Below, piece by piece: positions 27,383 through 35,690 of a stretch of 64,000 bases of DNA. Position 1 is the stretch's first letter. Each line of letters starts with the position of its first letter. A model generated the notes under the pieces. It was not told where the DNA came from and ran no database searches. It saw only the letters and a program-made list of their open reading frames with translations. The stretch covers positions 1 to 64,000 of the forward strand of contig JBMNJE010000006.1 in NCBI GenBank assembly GCA_050951505.1, written 5' to 3'. The DNA is from DUOA01 sp012839095. Its GTDB lineage: Bacteria > Bacillota > Clostridia > Caldicoprobacterales > DTU083. The translations under genes were made by a program, and so were the position numbers.

Positions 27383-28435
27383 ATGACAGAAAGGGAAAAT
27401 TATCTGCATACTGTAAAATTCGGTAATCCCAGGTGGATTCCGGCATATATCGCGGTCAACCTTGCATCTTTGATTGAGTACAAGGATGAGATGGAAAAGG
27501 TGATGGTCAGGTACCCTCAATATTTCGGTCATTTTATTCCCGGGCAGACAGACTACAGTCAGTATGGAGACGGCAATTGCGACATTAAGGAGAAGGATGC
27601 CTGGGGATACACCTGGCATTACACCAAATATGGGATTGAGGGCTGTGTAACGGAGCATCCCCTGGCCGATTGGAGCGCTCTTGAATCATACCAGCCTCCT
27701 GATGCGAATCTGGTTCACGATCGGGGCGGAAGTCGGAATTGGGAAGCCGAACTTAAGGAAATAGAGAGAAAAAGACAGCAGGGAGAACTGACATCCGGGT
27801 ATCTGGTCCATGGATTTCTTTTTCTCCGGCTCCAGTATCTCAGAGGTTTCGAGAATCTGATGTATGATATGGCAGATGAGCATCCCAATCTGTATAAGCT
27901 GATAGAAATAATTGATCACCACACTTTGACAATAGTGAAAAAATACTGCAGTACAGGTGTTGATCTTATGGAATTCCCGGAGGACCTGGGGGCAGAGAAG
28001 TCAATGCTTATAAGCAGGAAAATGTTTAGGCAATACATAAAACCGTCATACAGAAAATACATTGAGCCTTGTAAAGAAAACGATGTAATCACGGCTTTCC
28101 ACAGCGATGGATATATTCTTGATATACTGGATGATTTGCTGGATTTGAGGCTGGATGTTATAAATCCACAGGATCTTTGCAACGGAATTGATAATTTAGC
28201 AAAGGCTCTTAAAGGGAAAGCCTGCATCAGGCTGGATATCGACAGGTCAAAGATTACGCCTTATGGCACCAGGGCTGAAATATTTGAGCTGATTGAAAAA
28301 GAGGTAAAGGTACTGGGTTCCAAACATGGAGGTCTTGAATTTATATACGGGGTTTATCCTCCCACCACACCTGATCGGGTAAACTATGTGTGTGAAGCAC
28401 TGGATAAATACAGGACCTATTGGTGGGACAAATAA
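27383..28435 (+). CDS. Uroporphyrinogen-decarboxylase-like family protein
   Basis: The 350-residue protein belongs to the UROD superfamily. Evidence is the TSGYLVHGFLFLRLQYLRG stretch, the ELMYD-like helix, EFPEDLGAEKSMLISRKMF, FHSDGYILDILDDL and the late IYGVYPPTTPD segment. It is not close to HemE and resembles the branch found beside sugar or methyl-transfer genes in Clostridia. The gene stands alone behind AAGGGAAAGGGG. It is a distant relative of the protein at 3161, not a recent duplicate. Confidence 0.85.
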   Translation: MTERENYLHTVKFGNPRWIPAYIAVNLASLIEYKDEMEKVMVRYPQYFGHFIPGQTDYSQYGDGNCDIKEKDAWGYTWHYTKYGIEGCVTEHPLADWSALESYQPPDANLVHDRGGSRNWEAELKEIERKRQQGELTSGYLVHGFLFLRLQYLRGFENLMYDMADEHPNLYKLIEIIDHHTLTIVKKYCSTGVDLMEFPEDLGAEKSMLISRKMFRQYIKPSYRKYIEPCKENDVITAFHSDGYILDILDDLLDLRLDVINPQDLCNGIDNLAKALKGKACIRLDIDRSKITPYGTRAEIFELIEKEVKVLGSKHGGLEFIYGVYPPTTPDRVNYVCEALDKYRTYWWDK

Positions 28436-28552
28436 CCTGAGAAAAAGGCGGATCACTTGCTGCCCCCGATGAAGTATGCCATAATATATAGTCGAAGCCT
28501 AAAATGAGCATTACAAAAAATATATATAGACTATGGGGGCAGACTTAATAAA

Positions 28553-29305
28553 ATGAGCAAAAAGTACACTATATTTCTTGATATCGACGGAACCTTGCTG
28601 GGTCCATCGGGGATTCCGCAGGAAAACATAGAGGCAATCAAAAGGGTCCGGCAGGAGGGGCATCTGGTATTCTTGAATACGGGGCGCTCCTATTCCTTTA
28701 TACCCAAAGAAGTGATGGCAGTCGGATGGGACGGCACAGTAGCTGCCATGGGAGCCGATGTCCGCTATCAGGATAAGGTTCTCAGAAACTTTATCTTCAG
28801 CCAGGAAGAATTGATTTGGATAACCAGGTATTTGTATGAATCAGGCAAATCATGCAATCTGGAAGGGCCGGAAGAGACATTCATTATGAATCATACGGCA
28901 AGGAAACTGGAGGGAATCAGAATAAGTTCCCACAAAGATCTGCTTACCCTTTATCCGGATAGCAAAATCTCCATTATATCGGTTTGGAACCCGATGAGTG
29001 ACGAGGAAAGAGAGCTGTTTCAGGACAGGTATTCCTGTCAGGAACATGATCACTATTATGAGTTTACGGAGAAGGGCAGTAACAAGGCAGTGGGCATGAA
29101 AATCATTCTGGAACACCTGGGTCTTAATAAAAGCAATTCCATTGCCATTGGAGACAGCATGAATGACATGGATATGCTGAAATATGCGGGGATAAGCGTG
29201 GCAATGGGAAATGCCGTGGAGGCTGTCAAGGAAGTTTGTGAATATATCACCACATCTGCGGAAGAGGGAGGAGTAGCCGAGGCCTTGAATCGTTTGATCC
29301 CTTAA
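28553..29305 (+). CDS. HAD-superfamily phosphatase, Cof/YidA type
   Basis: The 250-residue protein has the HAD motif I FLDIDGTLLG (nucleophile Asp), motif II NTGR, the conserved Lys region KGSNKAVGMK, and motif IV IGDSMNDMDMLKYAG, with a C2-type cap between. Such enzymes dephosphorylate sugar phosphates or pyridoxal phosphate. The start follows GGGGGCAG. No partner gene suggests the substrate. Confidence 0.92.
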   Translation: MSKKYTIFLDIDGTLLGPSGIPQENIEAIKRVRQEGHLVFLNTGRSYSFIPKEVMAVGWDGTVAAMGADVRYQDKVLRNFIFSQEELIWITRYLYESGKSCNLEGPEETFIMNHTARKLEGIRISSHKDLLTLYPDSKISIISVWNPMSDEERELFQDRYSCQEHDHYYEFTEKGSNKAVGMKIILEHLGLNKSNSIAIGDSMNDMDMLKYAGISVAMGNAVEAVKEVCEYITTSAEEGGVAEALNRLIP

Positions 29306-29433
29306 GGCCTGTTTTTGACTGGCGGCAGCAATCCAGTGGAAGCAAATTCGGGAAGCATCCCGGTGGAGTATTTGATTTGTTATTTCAAATTGTGTGTATA
29401 AATGCCTGTATACAGATTAAAAGGAGAACTCAG

Positions 29434-29661
29434 ATGTCAAGAAAAACAATTTCTGTAATAGGCAATATACTGTTTGTGCTTACTATGGTACTTGCGGTTT
29501 ATATACTGGTAAATAACTATATGGTAAGAAAATCCCTTCCACCCGGAGTCTGCCCGCTGAACAACAATAGGATACTTATCTATATTACTATAGGTATGGC
29601 TATTCTTACCTTCATATTATCCTTCTTTGAGAAGGGCAGCAAGCAAAAGGACAGGGAGTAA
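29434..29661 (+). CDS. Small two-helix membrane protein
   Basis: The 75-residue protein has two predicted membrane helices (about residues 6-26 and 48-66) and a charged C-terminal tail. The loop contains LPPGVCPLNNNR. The ATG at 29434 follows AAAGGAG; an earlier in-frame start at 29377 has no ribosome site. It lies 23 bp before the dehydrogenase gene and is probably co-transcribed with it. No family recognised. Confidence 0.6.
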   Translation: MSRKTISVIGNILFVLTMVLAVYILVNNYMVRKSLPPGVCPLNNNRILIYITIGMAILTFILSFFEKGSKQKDRE

Positions 29662-29684
29662 TATAATATTTAACGGAGGATTCC

Positions 29685-30638
29685 ATGAGCAAGAATATTC
29701 TGGTATTGCTGCATTTAAGCGAAAGTGAAAAGGCTTTGCTGGAGCGGAAAGCTCCATCCTGCAGCTTTGTTTATGCTGACAGAAAATCGCTTACTGCTGA
29801 GATGGTTCAGCAGGCCAATGCCATCATTGGGAATCCGCCTCTTGATATGGTTAAGGATTCCCCAAATCTGGAATGGGTACAGCTGAACAGTGCAGGGGCC
29901 GGGGAATATACGGCTGAAGGGGCTCTCCCTGAGGGAGTCGTTTTAACCAATGCATCGGGTGCATACGGGCTGGCCATTTCCGAACACATGCTGGGAATGC
30001 TGCTGAGTCTCTATAAAAATCTTCATTTGTACCGGGATAACCAGGCAGATTCAAAGTGGCAGTATGCAGGAAAAGCCAAATCCATCCAGGGTTCAACGGC
30101 TCTGATTGTCGGCCTGGGGGATATAGGCAGTGAGTTTGCCAAAAGGCTGAAAGCCCTGGGTGCCTATACAATAGGGATCCGCAGGACCAATCCCGACAAG
30201 CCTGAGTACCTGGATGAGCTGCATTTTATGGATCAGCTGGAGAATCTGCTGCCCAGGGCGGATATTGTATCCCTGAGTCTTCCTTCCACTCCCCTGACTT
30301 ATCGGATAATCAACAAAAAAACCATAGCGCTTATGAAAAAGGATGCGGTCCTGCTCAATGTCGGCAGAGGAACGGCCATAGATACTGAGGCACTGTGCGA
30401 TGCGCTCGAGAGCGGCCGTTTGCTGGGAGCAGCCCTGGACGTAACGGATCCGGAGCCCCTGCCTGCCGGGCACAGGCTGTGGAAGATGAAAAACGTCCTG
30501 ATTACTCCTCATGTATCAGGGGGCTACAGTCTGGAAGAAACCTGGAATCGTGTCTTTAAGATTTGTGCCGATAATCTTGAGGCTTATGTGAAGGGTCAAG
30601 AACTGAAGAGAAGAGTGGACCTTAGGGCAGGATACTAG
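29685..30638 (+). CDS. D-2-hydroxyacid dehydrogenase family protein
   Basis: The 317-residue NAD(P)-dependent enzyme has the Rossmann signature GLGDIGSEFAKRL at about residue 143, the NVGRGTAIDTEAL segment, the DVTDPEPLP loop and the catalytic His in TPHVSGG. It reduces a 2-keto acid to a D-2-hydroxy acid, or the reverse. The N-terminal substrate domain is of GhrA/YGL185C-like type. It follows the small membrane protein by 23 bp. Confidence 0.9.
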   Translation: MSKNILVLLHLSESEKALLERKAPSCSFVYADRKSLTAEMVQQANAIIGNPPLDMVKDSPNLEWVQLNSAGAGEYTAEGALPEGVVLTNASGAYGLAISEHMLGMLLSLYKNLHLYRDNQADSKWQYAGKAKSIQGSTALIVGLGDIGSEFAKRLKALGAYTIGIRRTNPDKPEYLDELHFMDQLENLLPRADIVSLSLPSTPLTYRIINKKTIALMKKDAVLLNVGRGTAIDTEALCDALESGRLLGAALDVTDPEPLPAGHRLWKMKNVLITPHVSGGYSLEETWNRVFKICADNLEAYVKGQELKRRVDLRAGY

Positions 30639-30684
30639 AAGGGATATTAAGAAAGAGATATAACAGCATGTAAACAGAAAATTT

Positions 30685-30752
30685 GCAAATAAGCAAATAA
30701 GCAAATAAGCAAATGAGCATATAGCATATAGGCATACAGACATATAGGCATA
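30685..30752. repeat. 8-bp tandem repeat tract (GCAAATAA)
   Basis: Four consecutive copies (GCAAATAA three times, then GCAAATGA) lead into degenerate GCATATAG-type units. The tract lies 46 bp after the dehydrogenase gene. Confidence 0.85.
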
Positions 30753-30824
30753 TAATAACAGCGTTGTATTAGCAGGATAACAGAATAAATATAATAAAAA
30801 TAAATATATAATGAAAACAAATAA

Positions 30825-30856
30825 GGGCTTGCCTTGTATTAGGGCAGGCTTTTTTC
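30825..30856 (+). terminator. Terminator after the dehydrogenase gene
   Basis: GCTTGCC and GGCAGGC pair over 7 bp with one wobble, extended by flanking bases, and are followed by six T. Confidence 0.8.
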
Positions 30857-31010
30857 TTGTATTTATTGCTTCATATTTAACGCTTCATTTGCACTCCTTC
30901 CTCATTTCATGTCCTATTTTACCTTCCTGTTGAATTTTATTAGGTGTAAGGCAGAAACAAAATGTTTAGGCCTTGCCAGACCCCAGATCTGCAGGGAGGA
31001 GGTGAAATAA

Positions 31011-31238
31011 ATGGCATTGGAAATAAGACCTCTTAACTCCAGGGTCCAGATTCAGTTTGACCTTGGAACCGACGGAGATGGAAAAAAGCTGACCGCCTCC
31101 AAGTCTATCAGCAACATCAAGGCTGATGCTTCCGACGAGGACATCTATGCTGTTGTCAGCGGGCTGGCGGCTCTGCAGTCCTATCCGGTGACCGTGATCC
31201 GCAAGGTAAGCCAGGCGGATCTGGTAAATGCTGAATAA
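31011..31238 (+). CDS. DUF1659 family small protein
   Basis: The 75-residue soluble protein matches DUF1659 in length and pattern, with the central SISNIKADASDEDIYAVVSG segment and the ending S-x-A-D-L-V. It follows a strong GGGAGGAGG site. It is the first of three tiny genes (DUF1659, DUF2922, YvrJ) that occur together in many Firmicutes. No function is known. Confidence 0.85.
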   Translation: MALEIRPLNSRVQIQFDLGTDGDGKKLTASKSISNIKADASDEDIYAVVSGLAALQSYPVTVIRKVSQADLVNAE

Positions 31239-31309
31239 GTCAATAGACTTTCTGTTCAGCATGCCATGAAACCAATCAACAAATACCCTATGACAGGAGG
31301 TGAAACTGA

Positions 31310-31525
31310 ATGGAGACCATGCTGGAGATGCTTTTCAGAACCGGCGCCGGCAGGCGCTTCCGCCTGACCCTGGACGATCCCAAACCGGATTTGACGCCTG
31401 CAGAAATTGAAGCAGCCATGAATCTGGTAATCGAAAAGAGCTTGTTTGCAGTGGATGGCAATATAGTTGAAATAGAAAGTGCCAATATAATTACTACCCA
31501 GACACAGCCCATTGTATTCGAATAG
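31310..31525 (+). CDS. DUF2922 family small protein
   Basis: The 71-residue protein matches DUF2922: the start LEMLFRTGAGRRFRLTLDDP, the middle LTPAEIEAAMNLVIEKSLF and an ending with I-x-S-A-x-I-I-T. It lies 71 bp after DUF1659 with ribosome site AGGAGGTG. A terminator-like hairpin follows at 31533-31563, before the YvrJ gene. Confidence 0.87.
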   Translation: METMLEMLFRTGAGRRFRLTLDDPKPDLTPAEIEAAMNLVIEKSLFAVDGNIVEIESANIITTQTQPIVFE

Positions 31526-31532
31526 GACCTTA

Positions 31533-31563
31533 AGAGGGGAAGCGACACTTCGCTTCCTCTTTC
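31533..31563 (+). terminator. Hairpin terminator after the DUF2922 gene
   Basis: AGAGGGGAAGCG and CGCTTCCTCT form a 10-12-bp stem with a short loop, followed by TTTCT. The T run is weak, so partial read-through to YvrJ is possible. Confidence 0.6.
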
Positions 31564-31674
31564 TCAATAGCATATGGCGGCTGTTAAAGTTCAAAAATAC
31601 AGGTTGTTTACTTTATTGGCTGCCATATATAATTTGCTGTACGAACTATGGATTTGAGAGAGGAGGAAATATGT

Positions 31675-31818
31675 ATGGAACAGGTACTGGCTATGATTGC
31701 CAATATGGGTTTTCCCATTGTTGTTTCGGTATATCTCCTGGTGCGAATCGAAAGCCGTATTGAAGCACTGTCGGAATCCATCCATTCTCTGACCCGCGCC
31801 ATCAGTGAAATGAAATAG
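31675..31818 (+). CDS. YvrJ family small membrane protein
   Basis: The 47-residue protein has one predicted membrane helix (residues 5-23, IANMGFPIVVSVYLLVRIE) and an amphipathic tail, the YvrJ pattern. AGGAGG at 31661-31666 is well spaced for the ATG at 31675. It completes the DUF1659-DUF2922-YvrJ trio; the role of YvrJ is unknown, with a holin-like or membrane-anchor role sometimes suggested. Confidence 0.85.
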   Translation: MEQVLAMIANMGFPIVVSVYLLVRIESRIEALSESIHSLTRAISEMK

Positions 31819-31832
31819 AATAAAATACAGGG

Positions 31833-31862
31833 CTGCAGCAAATTATTTGCTGCAGTTTATTT
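31833..31862 (+). terminator. Terminator-like hairpin after the YvrJ gene
   Basis: CTGCAGCAAAT pairs perfectly with ATTTGCTGCAG around a 1-base centre, so the real loop takes some stem bases. It is followed by TTTATTTAT. Confidence 0.6.
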
Positions 31863-31966
31863 ATAACCTATTCAGAAAATACCGGGTTTAAAAACACGGG
31901 AAGGATTTCAGCTCTTTTTGTTGAATAGGATAGGGTAGTTATTACTTAGAAAGAGGTGCATCAAGA

Positions 31967-33286
31967 ATGAGGAAAATTGCATTTATCGGCGCAGGCAGCT
32001 TTGGGTTTACCAGAAGCCTGGTTCGGGACATTCTGTCCTTCCCTGCCCTGGCCGACAGTACCATTGCCCTGATGGACATCGATGAGGAAAGATTGTCCTA
32101 TATCAAGCAGGCTGTCGACAAGATAGTTGCTGCCGGAAACTATCCTGCCAAGGTAACAGCCACTACAGACAGGGCAGAAGCCCTGAAGGATGCTGACGGT
32201 GTCCTCATCACCATTTTACAGGGCGGCGTCCAGGTATGGCGTCATGATATTGAAATTCCAAAGAAATACGGAGTAGATATCAATGTTGGCGACACCAGGG
32301 GCCCGGCGGGAATTTTCCGTGCCCTGCGTACCATTCCCGTCATGCTGGACATTGCAAGGGATATTGAACGCTATTGTCCTGAGGCGGTTGTACTAAACTA
32401 TACCAACCCCATGGCCATGCTCTGCCGTGCAGTGCAGGGAGAAACCAATATAAACATGACAGGTCTCTGCCACTCTGTACAGGGAACGGCTGAAATGCTG
32501 GCAAGTTGGATTGGGGCTCCCATGGATGAAATCACATATACATGTGCAGGCATCAATCACACAGCCTTTTATCTGGACTACAAATGGAAGGGCAAGGATG
32601 CCTATCCCCTGATCCGGAAGGCAATCACTGAAAATCCGGATATATACAATCAGGAGCAGGTACGAAATGAAATGTATCTCCACCTGGATTACTATGTGAC
32701 TGAATCCAGCGGACACAACTCGGAATACAATGCCTGGTTCCGCAAACGTCCCGATCTCATTGAGAAATACTGCACACATGGCACCGGCTGGAATCCCGGT
32801 GAATATGCCTATATCCTGAAGGAATACCTGGCCAGGGAGGACAATTGGCGGGATGAAATAGAGGGATGGCTGGCTGAACCGGAAGTTAATCTGAAGCGGG
32901 GAAATGAGTATGCAGCCTATATCTTCAATGCAATAATCGGCGACAATACCATGTTTGAATTCAATGGCAATGTCCGGAACTTCGGGCTTATAGACAATCT
33001 GCCGGAAGGCTGCTGTGTGGAGGTGCCTGTTCTGGCATCAAAGAGAGGACTTAACCCCCTCCATGTAGGTCCGCTGCCTGATCACCTGGCAATTCTGGTG
33101 AACATCAGTGCTCGCTGCGAGGAACTGGCCGTTGAGGCAGCTCTTACCGGCGACAAGCGCAAGGTATTCCATGCCATCTGCATGGATCCGCTGACCTCTG
33201 CTGTCCTCAGCCTGGAGGAAATCAAGTCCATGGTTGACGAGATGTTTGAGGCAAACAAAGACTGGCTGCCTCACTTCAACAAGTAA
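31967..33286 (+). CDS. GH4 alpha-galactosidase/alpha-glucosidase
   Basis: The 439-residue NAD- and Mn-dependent glycosidase cleaves alpha-linked sugars by a redox elimination mechanism. The N-terminal Rossmann motif GAGSFGF is at residues 8-14. The catalytic metal region includes NYTNPMAM and CHSVQG (Cys168-His169), and then GINHTAF. The CHSV form is that of MelA/LplD-type alpha-galactosidases; 6-phospho enzymes differ here. It stands alone and is convergent with the helicase gene, the two stops being 10 bp apart. Confidence 0.9.
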   Translation: MRKIAFIGAGSFGFTRSLVRDILSFPALADSTIALMDIDEERLSYIKQAVDKIVAAGNYPAKVTATTDRAEALKDADGVLITILQGGVQVWRHDIEIPKKYGVDINVGDTRGPAGIFRALRTIPVMLDIARDIERYCPEAVVLNYTNPMAMLCRAVQGETNINMTGLCHSVQGTAEMLASWIGAPMDEITYTCAGINHTAFYLDYKWKGKDAYPLIRKAITENPDIYNQEQVRNEMYLHLDYYVTESSGHNSEYNAWFRKRPDLIEKYCTHGTGWNPGEYAYILKEYLAREDNWRDEIEGWLAEPEVNLKRGNEYAAYIFNAIIGDNTMFEFNGNVRNFGLIDNLPEGCCVEVPVLASKRGLNPLHVGPLPDHLAILVNISARCEELAVEAALTGDKRKVFHAICMDPLTSAVLSLEEIKSMVDEMFEANKDWLPHFNK

Positions 33287-33315
33287 AATACTGCCTTTAC
33301 TTACCCAGTATTTTA
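33284..33315. terminator. Bidirectional terminator between GH4 and helicase genes
   Basis: TAAAATACTG and CAGTATTTTA form a perfect 10-bp stem with a 12-base loop. The stem overlaps both stop codons and gives a T run in either direction. Confidence 0.8.
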
Positions 33316-34853
33316 TCCAGCATTTTTCGCAGGAAGGGTTTCTTTGCGGAAGGCTGTGTTGACCAGGTTATTTTTGCCACTCCGAGTGCTTCCGCCTCTT
33401 TGCTTCTTTCTATCTGCTCTGAAGCGGGTTTGGCAGCCTTGGAGTCAGCAGCGGTTTTCGCGATTCTGACAGAAACAATTTTTTCATCCTTGGATGAAGC
33501 CGGCTTCTTCTTCACAGGAGCAGCCGGCTTTGCATTTCTATGCAAAGGTGCTTCTGCTGCCCTTTGAGCAGGGCTTTCCACATCCCTTTTCCGGCTGCGG
33601 CTTCCTGTTTTGCGTGAGGATCTGCTCCGGCTTCTGCTGCGGGAACCGGTTCCTGAGGCAGGCTTTTCAGGCTGATGTCTTGCAGCATTTGCCCTGACCC
33701 ATGCATCGGATTCTTCCTTTTGCTCTGCCAATTCCTCATCTGTAGGCAGTTCAGCTTCGGGAATCAAGGTGCCTATGTGTTCTTCAATAGCATAAAGGGT
33801 CATTATGTCGTCTCCGGTTACCAGTGAAATGGCACGTCCATCCTGGCCTGCGCGGCCGGTACGTCCGATGCGGTGGATGTAACTGTCCAGTTCAACCGGT
33901 ACATCGTAATTGATAACCAGGGACAAGCCTTCCACATGAATTCCCCTGGCGGCTACATCCGTTGCTACCAGAATGTTGTAATCACCCCGCTTGAACTGCT
34001 GGATATTTCTCATCCTTGTTTTCTGGGGAATGTCCCCATGCAGGGCTCTGGAAGCATACCCATTTCGGGTTAGGAAGCTTTGCACCTGATCAACTGCTAT
34101 TTTAGTATTGCAGAAAATCATGCAGGTTTCAGGCCGTTCCATCAGGAGCAGGCGATTCAGCTGGGTGCGCTTCTCATTTCTTTCCACACGATAATACATT
34201 TGCTCTACGGTATCTACCGTCCGGGTTTCTGACTCAATTTCAACGGTAACCGGATCTTTCATATACTGTCGGCATAAACGGGCTATTTCCTCCGGTATGG
34301 TTGCAGAAAAGAGCAGGGTGATCCGATTCCTGGGCAGGGTACGGATAATCCGCCGGACCTGATCGATGAATCCCATATCCATCATTCGATCCACTTCGTC
34401 CAGAACCAAAAACCTTATATTCTTTGTTTTCAGCGTGCCCTGCTCAATGTGATCATACACTCTTCCGGGGGTCCCGCTGACAATCGTGATATTCTTTTCC
34501 AGCTCACGGATTTCGGTATTCATGTTGTGCTGCCCGTAAACAGCTGTAGAGGTATGGGAAAGGTATCTGGCATATTTTTTCAGATCGTTGTCCACCTGAA
34601 CGGCCAATTCCCTGGTGGGCTCCAATATGAGGCATTGCGGACCCGGGTCGGCAGGGTCGGTAAGCTGCAGGACAGAGGCACCAAAGACGGCGGTTTTTCC
34701 GCTGCCTGTCTTGGATGTGACAATGACATCCCTTCCGTCCAAAATATGGGGTATTGCTCTTGCCTGCACTTCGGTGGGCTCTTCAAACTCCAATTCATTT
34801 AGTGCTTTCAGTATGGGCTCCGATAATCCCAGTTCCTTGAAACTTATGCTCAT
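33297..34853 (-). CDS. DEAD-box-family ATP-dependent RNA helicase (motif II DEVD)
   Basis: The 518-residue helicase has a Q motif (FKELGLSEPILKALNELEFEEPTEVQ), Walker A SKTGSGKT, PTRELA, motif II LDEVDRMMDMGF, motif III SAT, and motifs V-VI ATDVAARGIH and HRIGRTGRAG. Motif II is DEVD rather than DEAD; the catalytic Asp and Glu are kept. Residues from about 370 form a basic, low-complexity tail with SRSRSRSRSSRKT. This is probably an RNA-binding extension, as in cold-shock or ribosome-assembly helicases. The gene is monocistronic. Confidence 0.93.
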   Translation of the reverse strand: MSISFKELGLSEPILKALNELEFEEPTEVQARAIPHILDGRDVIVTSKTGSGKTAVFGASVLQLTDPADPGPQCLILEPTRELAVQVDNDLKKYARYLSHTSTAVYGQHNMNTEIRELEKNITIVSGTPGRVYDHIEQGTLKTKNIRFLVLDEVDRMMDMGFIDQVRRIIRTLPRNRITLLFSATIPEEIARLCRQYMKDPVTVEIESETRTVDTVEQMYYRVERNEKRTQLNRLLLMERPETCMIFCNTKIAVDQVQSFLTRNGYASRALHGDIPQKTRMRNIQQFKRGDYNILVATDVAARGIHVEGLSLVINYDVPVELDSYIHRIGRTGRAGQDGRAISLVTGDDIMTLYAIEEHIGTLIPEAELPTDEELAEQKEESDAWVRANAARHQPEKPASGTGSRSRSRSRSSRKTGSRSRKRDVESPAQRAAEAPLHRNAKPAAPVKKKPASSKDEKIVSVRIAKTAADSKAAKPASEQIERSKEAEALGVAKITWSTQPSAKKPFLRKMLDKILGK

Positions 34854-35188
34854 GCAAATCTCCTGTCATTTGTTACTCGAATATGTGAAATTCTGTATTT
34901 TTTACACCAAAACAATATCATATTGCGTATTCCAATGCAACACGTCGGGGACCTTTCTCAACTTTTATCGGGGACAGTTCTCAATTTGGGGACGTTTCTC
35001 AACTTTCCTATTGGGGACATGTCTCAAATCGGGGACACTTCTCAACTTTTCATACACAACACACACTGCAGTACTGATACAAAAGTGGTACAATATAAAA
35101 AACCAAATCATTGATATTTTGAAATATTTTTATTTTAACTCAACGTTTTGGTCTGCTCAATCGTATATAAGGTGAGAGGGGGAAGCCA
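34854..35188. other. Intergenic region with GGGGAC repeats
   Basis: The 335-bp gap between the divergent helicase and sigma genes holds the repeat cluster at 34947-35050 and AT-rich DNA that should carry both promoters. No gene is seen. Confidence 0.6.
34947..35050. repeat. Cluster of five GGGGAC...TCTCAA repeats
   Basis: Five direct copies start at 34947, 34970, 34988, 35013 and 35031, with spacings of 23, 18, 25 and 18. Each reads approximately GGGGACnnTTCTCAAnTTT. The motif resembles short GGGGAC/GAGAA repeats found beside REP-associated tyrosine transposases in Firmicutes, but no transposase gene is present. Confidence 0.8.
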
Positions 35189-35689
35189 ATGAGTTCTTTA
35201 TTGCGTACGAATGAAGAGCTGGCGGAAATATATAAGCGTCATGTAAATACCCTTTACCGGGTGTGCTTCCTGTACATGAAAAACAAGTCCGACACAGAGG
35301 ATATGGTACAGAATACCTTTATAAAGCTTATGAGAGACAGGACGATTTTTGAAAGCAGGGAGCATGAAAAAGCCTGGCTGATACGGACAGCTGTCAATTT
35401 GTGCAAGGATCACTTCCGTCATTGGTGGACCCGGACTTCAGGATTGGATAAGGCCCCGGAGCTGACTGAAGAGTTTGATTTTAAGGTGGATGAAACGCTG
35501 GAAAAGGTGTTGGCGCTTCCCCCAAAATACAGAGCCGCCTTGTACCTTTACTACTATGAAGGATACTCCACGCCGGAAATTGCAGAAATGATGGGTAGGC
35601 CCCGGTCTACCGTGAGAAGCTGGCTGCACACCGGAAGAAAGCGGCTTAAGATGGAAATTGAAATGGAAATGAAAGGTGAGGTGCGTTGA
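35189..35689 (+). CDS. ECF-type RNA polymerase sigma factor
   Basis: The 166-residue sigma factor has region 2 at about residues 15-80 (YRVCFLYMKNKSDTEDMVQNTFIKLM) and region 4 at about 110-160 (LPPKYRAALYLYYYEGYSTPEIAEMMGRPRSTVRSWLHTGRKRL). The next gene, a predicted membrane anti-sigma factor, starts two bases after its stop. Together they form a sigma/anti-sigma switch likely to respond to a cell-surface signal. A role in controlling its own promoter is likely by analogy. Confidence 0.92.
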   Translation: MSSLLRTNEELAEIYKRHVNTLYRVCFLYMKNKSDTEDMVQNTFIKLMRDRTIFESREHEKAWLIRTAVNLCKDHFRHWWTRTSGLDKAPELTEEFDFKVDETLEKVLALPPKYRAALYLYYYEGYSTPEIAEMMGRPRSTVRSWLHTGRKRLKMEIEMEMKGEVR

Positions 35690-35690
35690 C

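Larger units (their letters stand above)
30639..31010. other. Intergenic stretch with tandem repeats and terminator
   Basis: The 372-bp gap holds an 8-bp repeat tract (30685-30752) and a terminator (30825-30856), and ends in the promoter and ribosome-site region of the DUF1659 gene. No coding remnant is seen. Confidence 0.6.

Noticed and set aside
34615..35175. A 186-codon + strand frame crossing the helicase start and the GGGGAC repeats
   Set aside because: It is composed of antisense helicase sequence plus repeat DNA and has no ribosome site.
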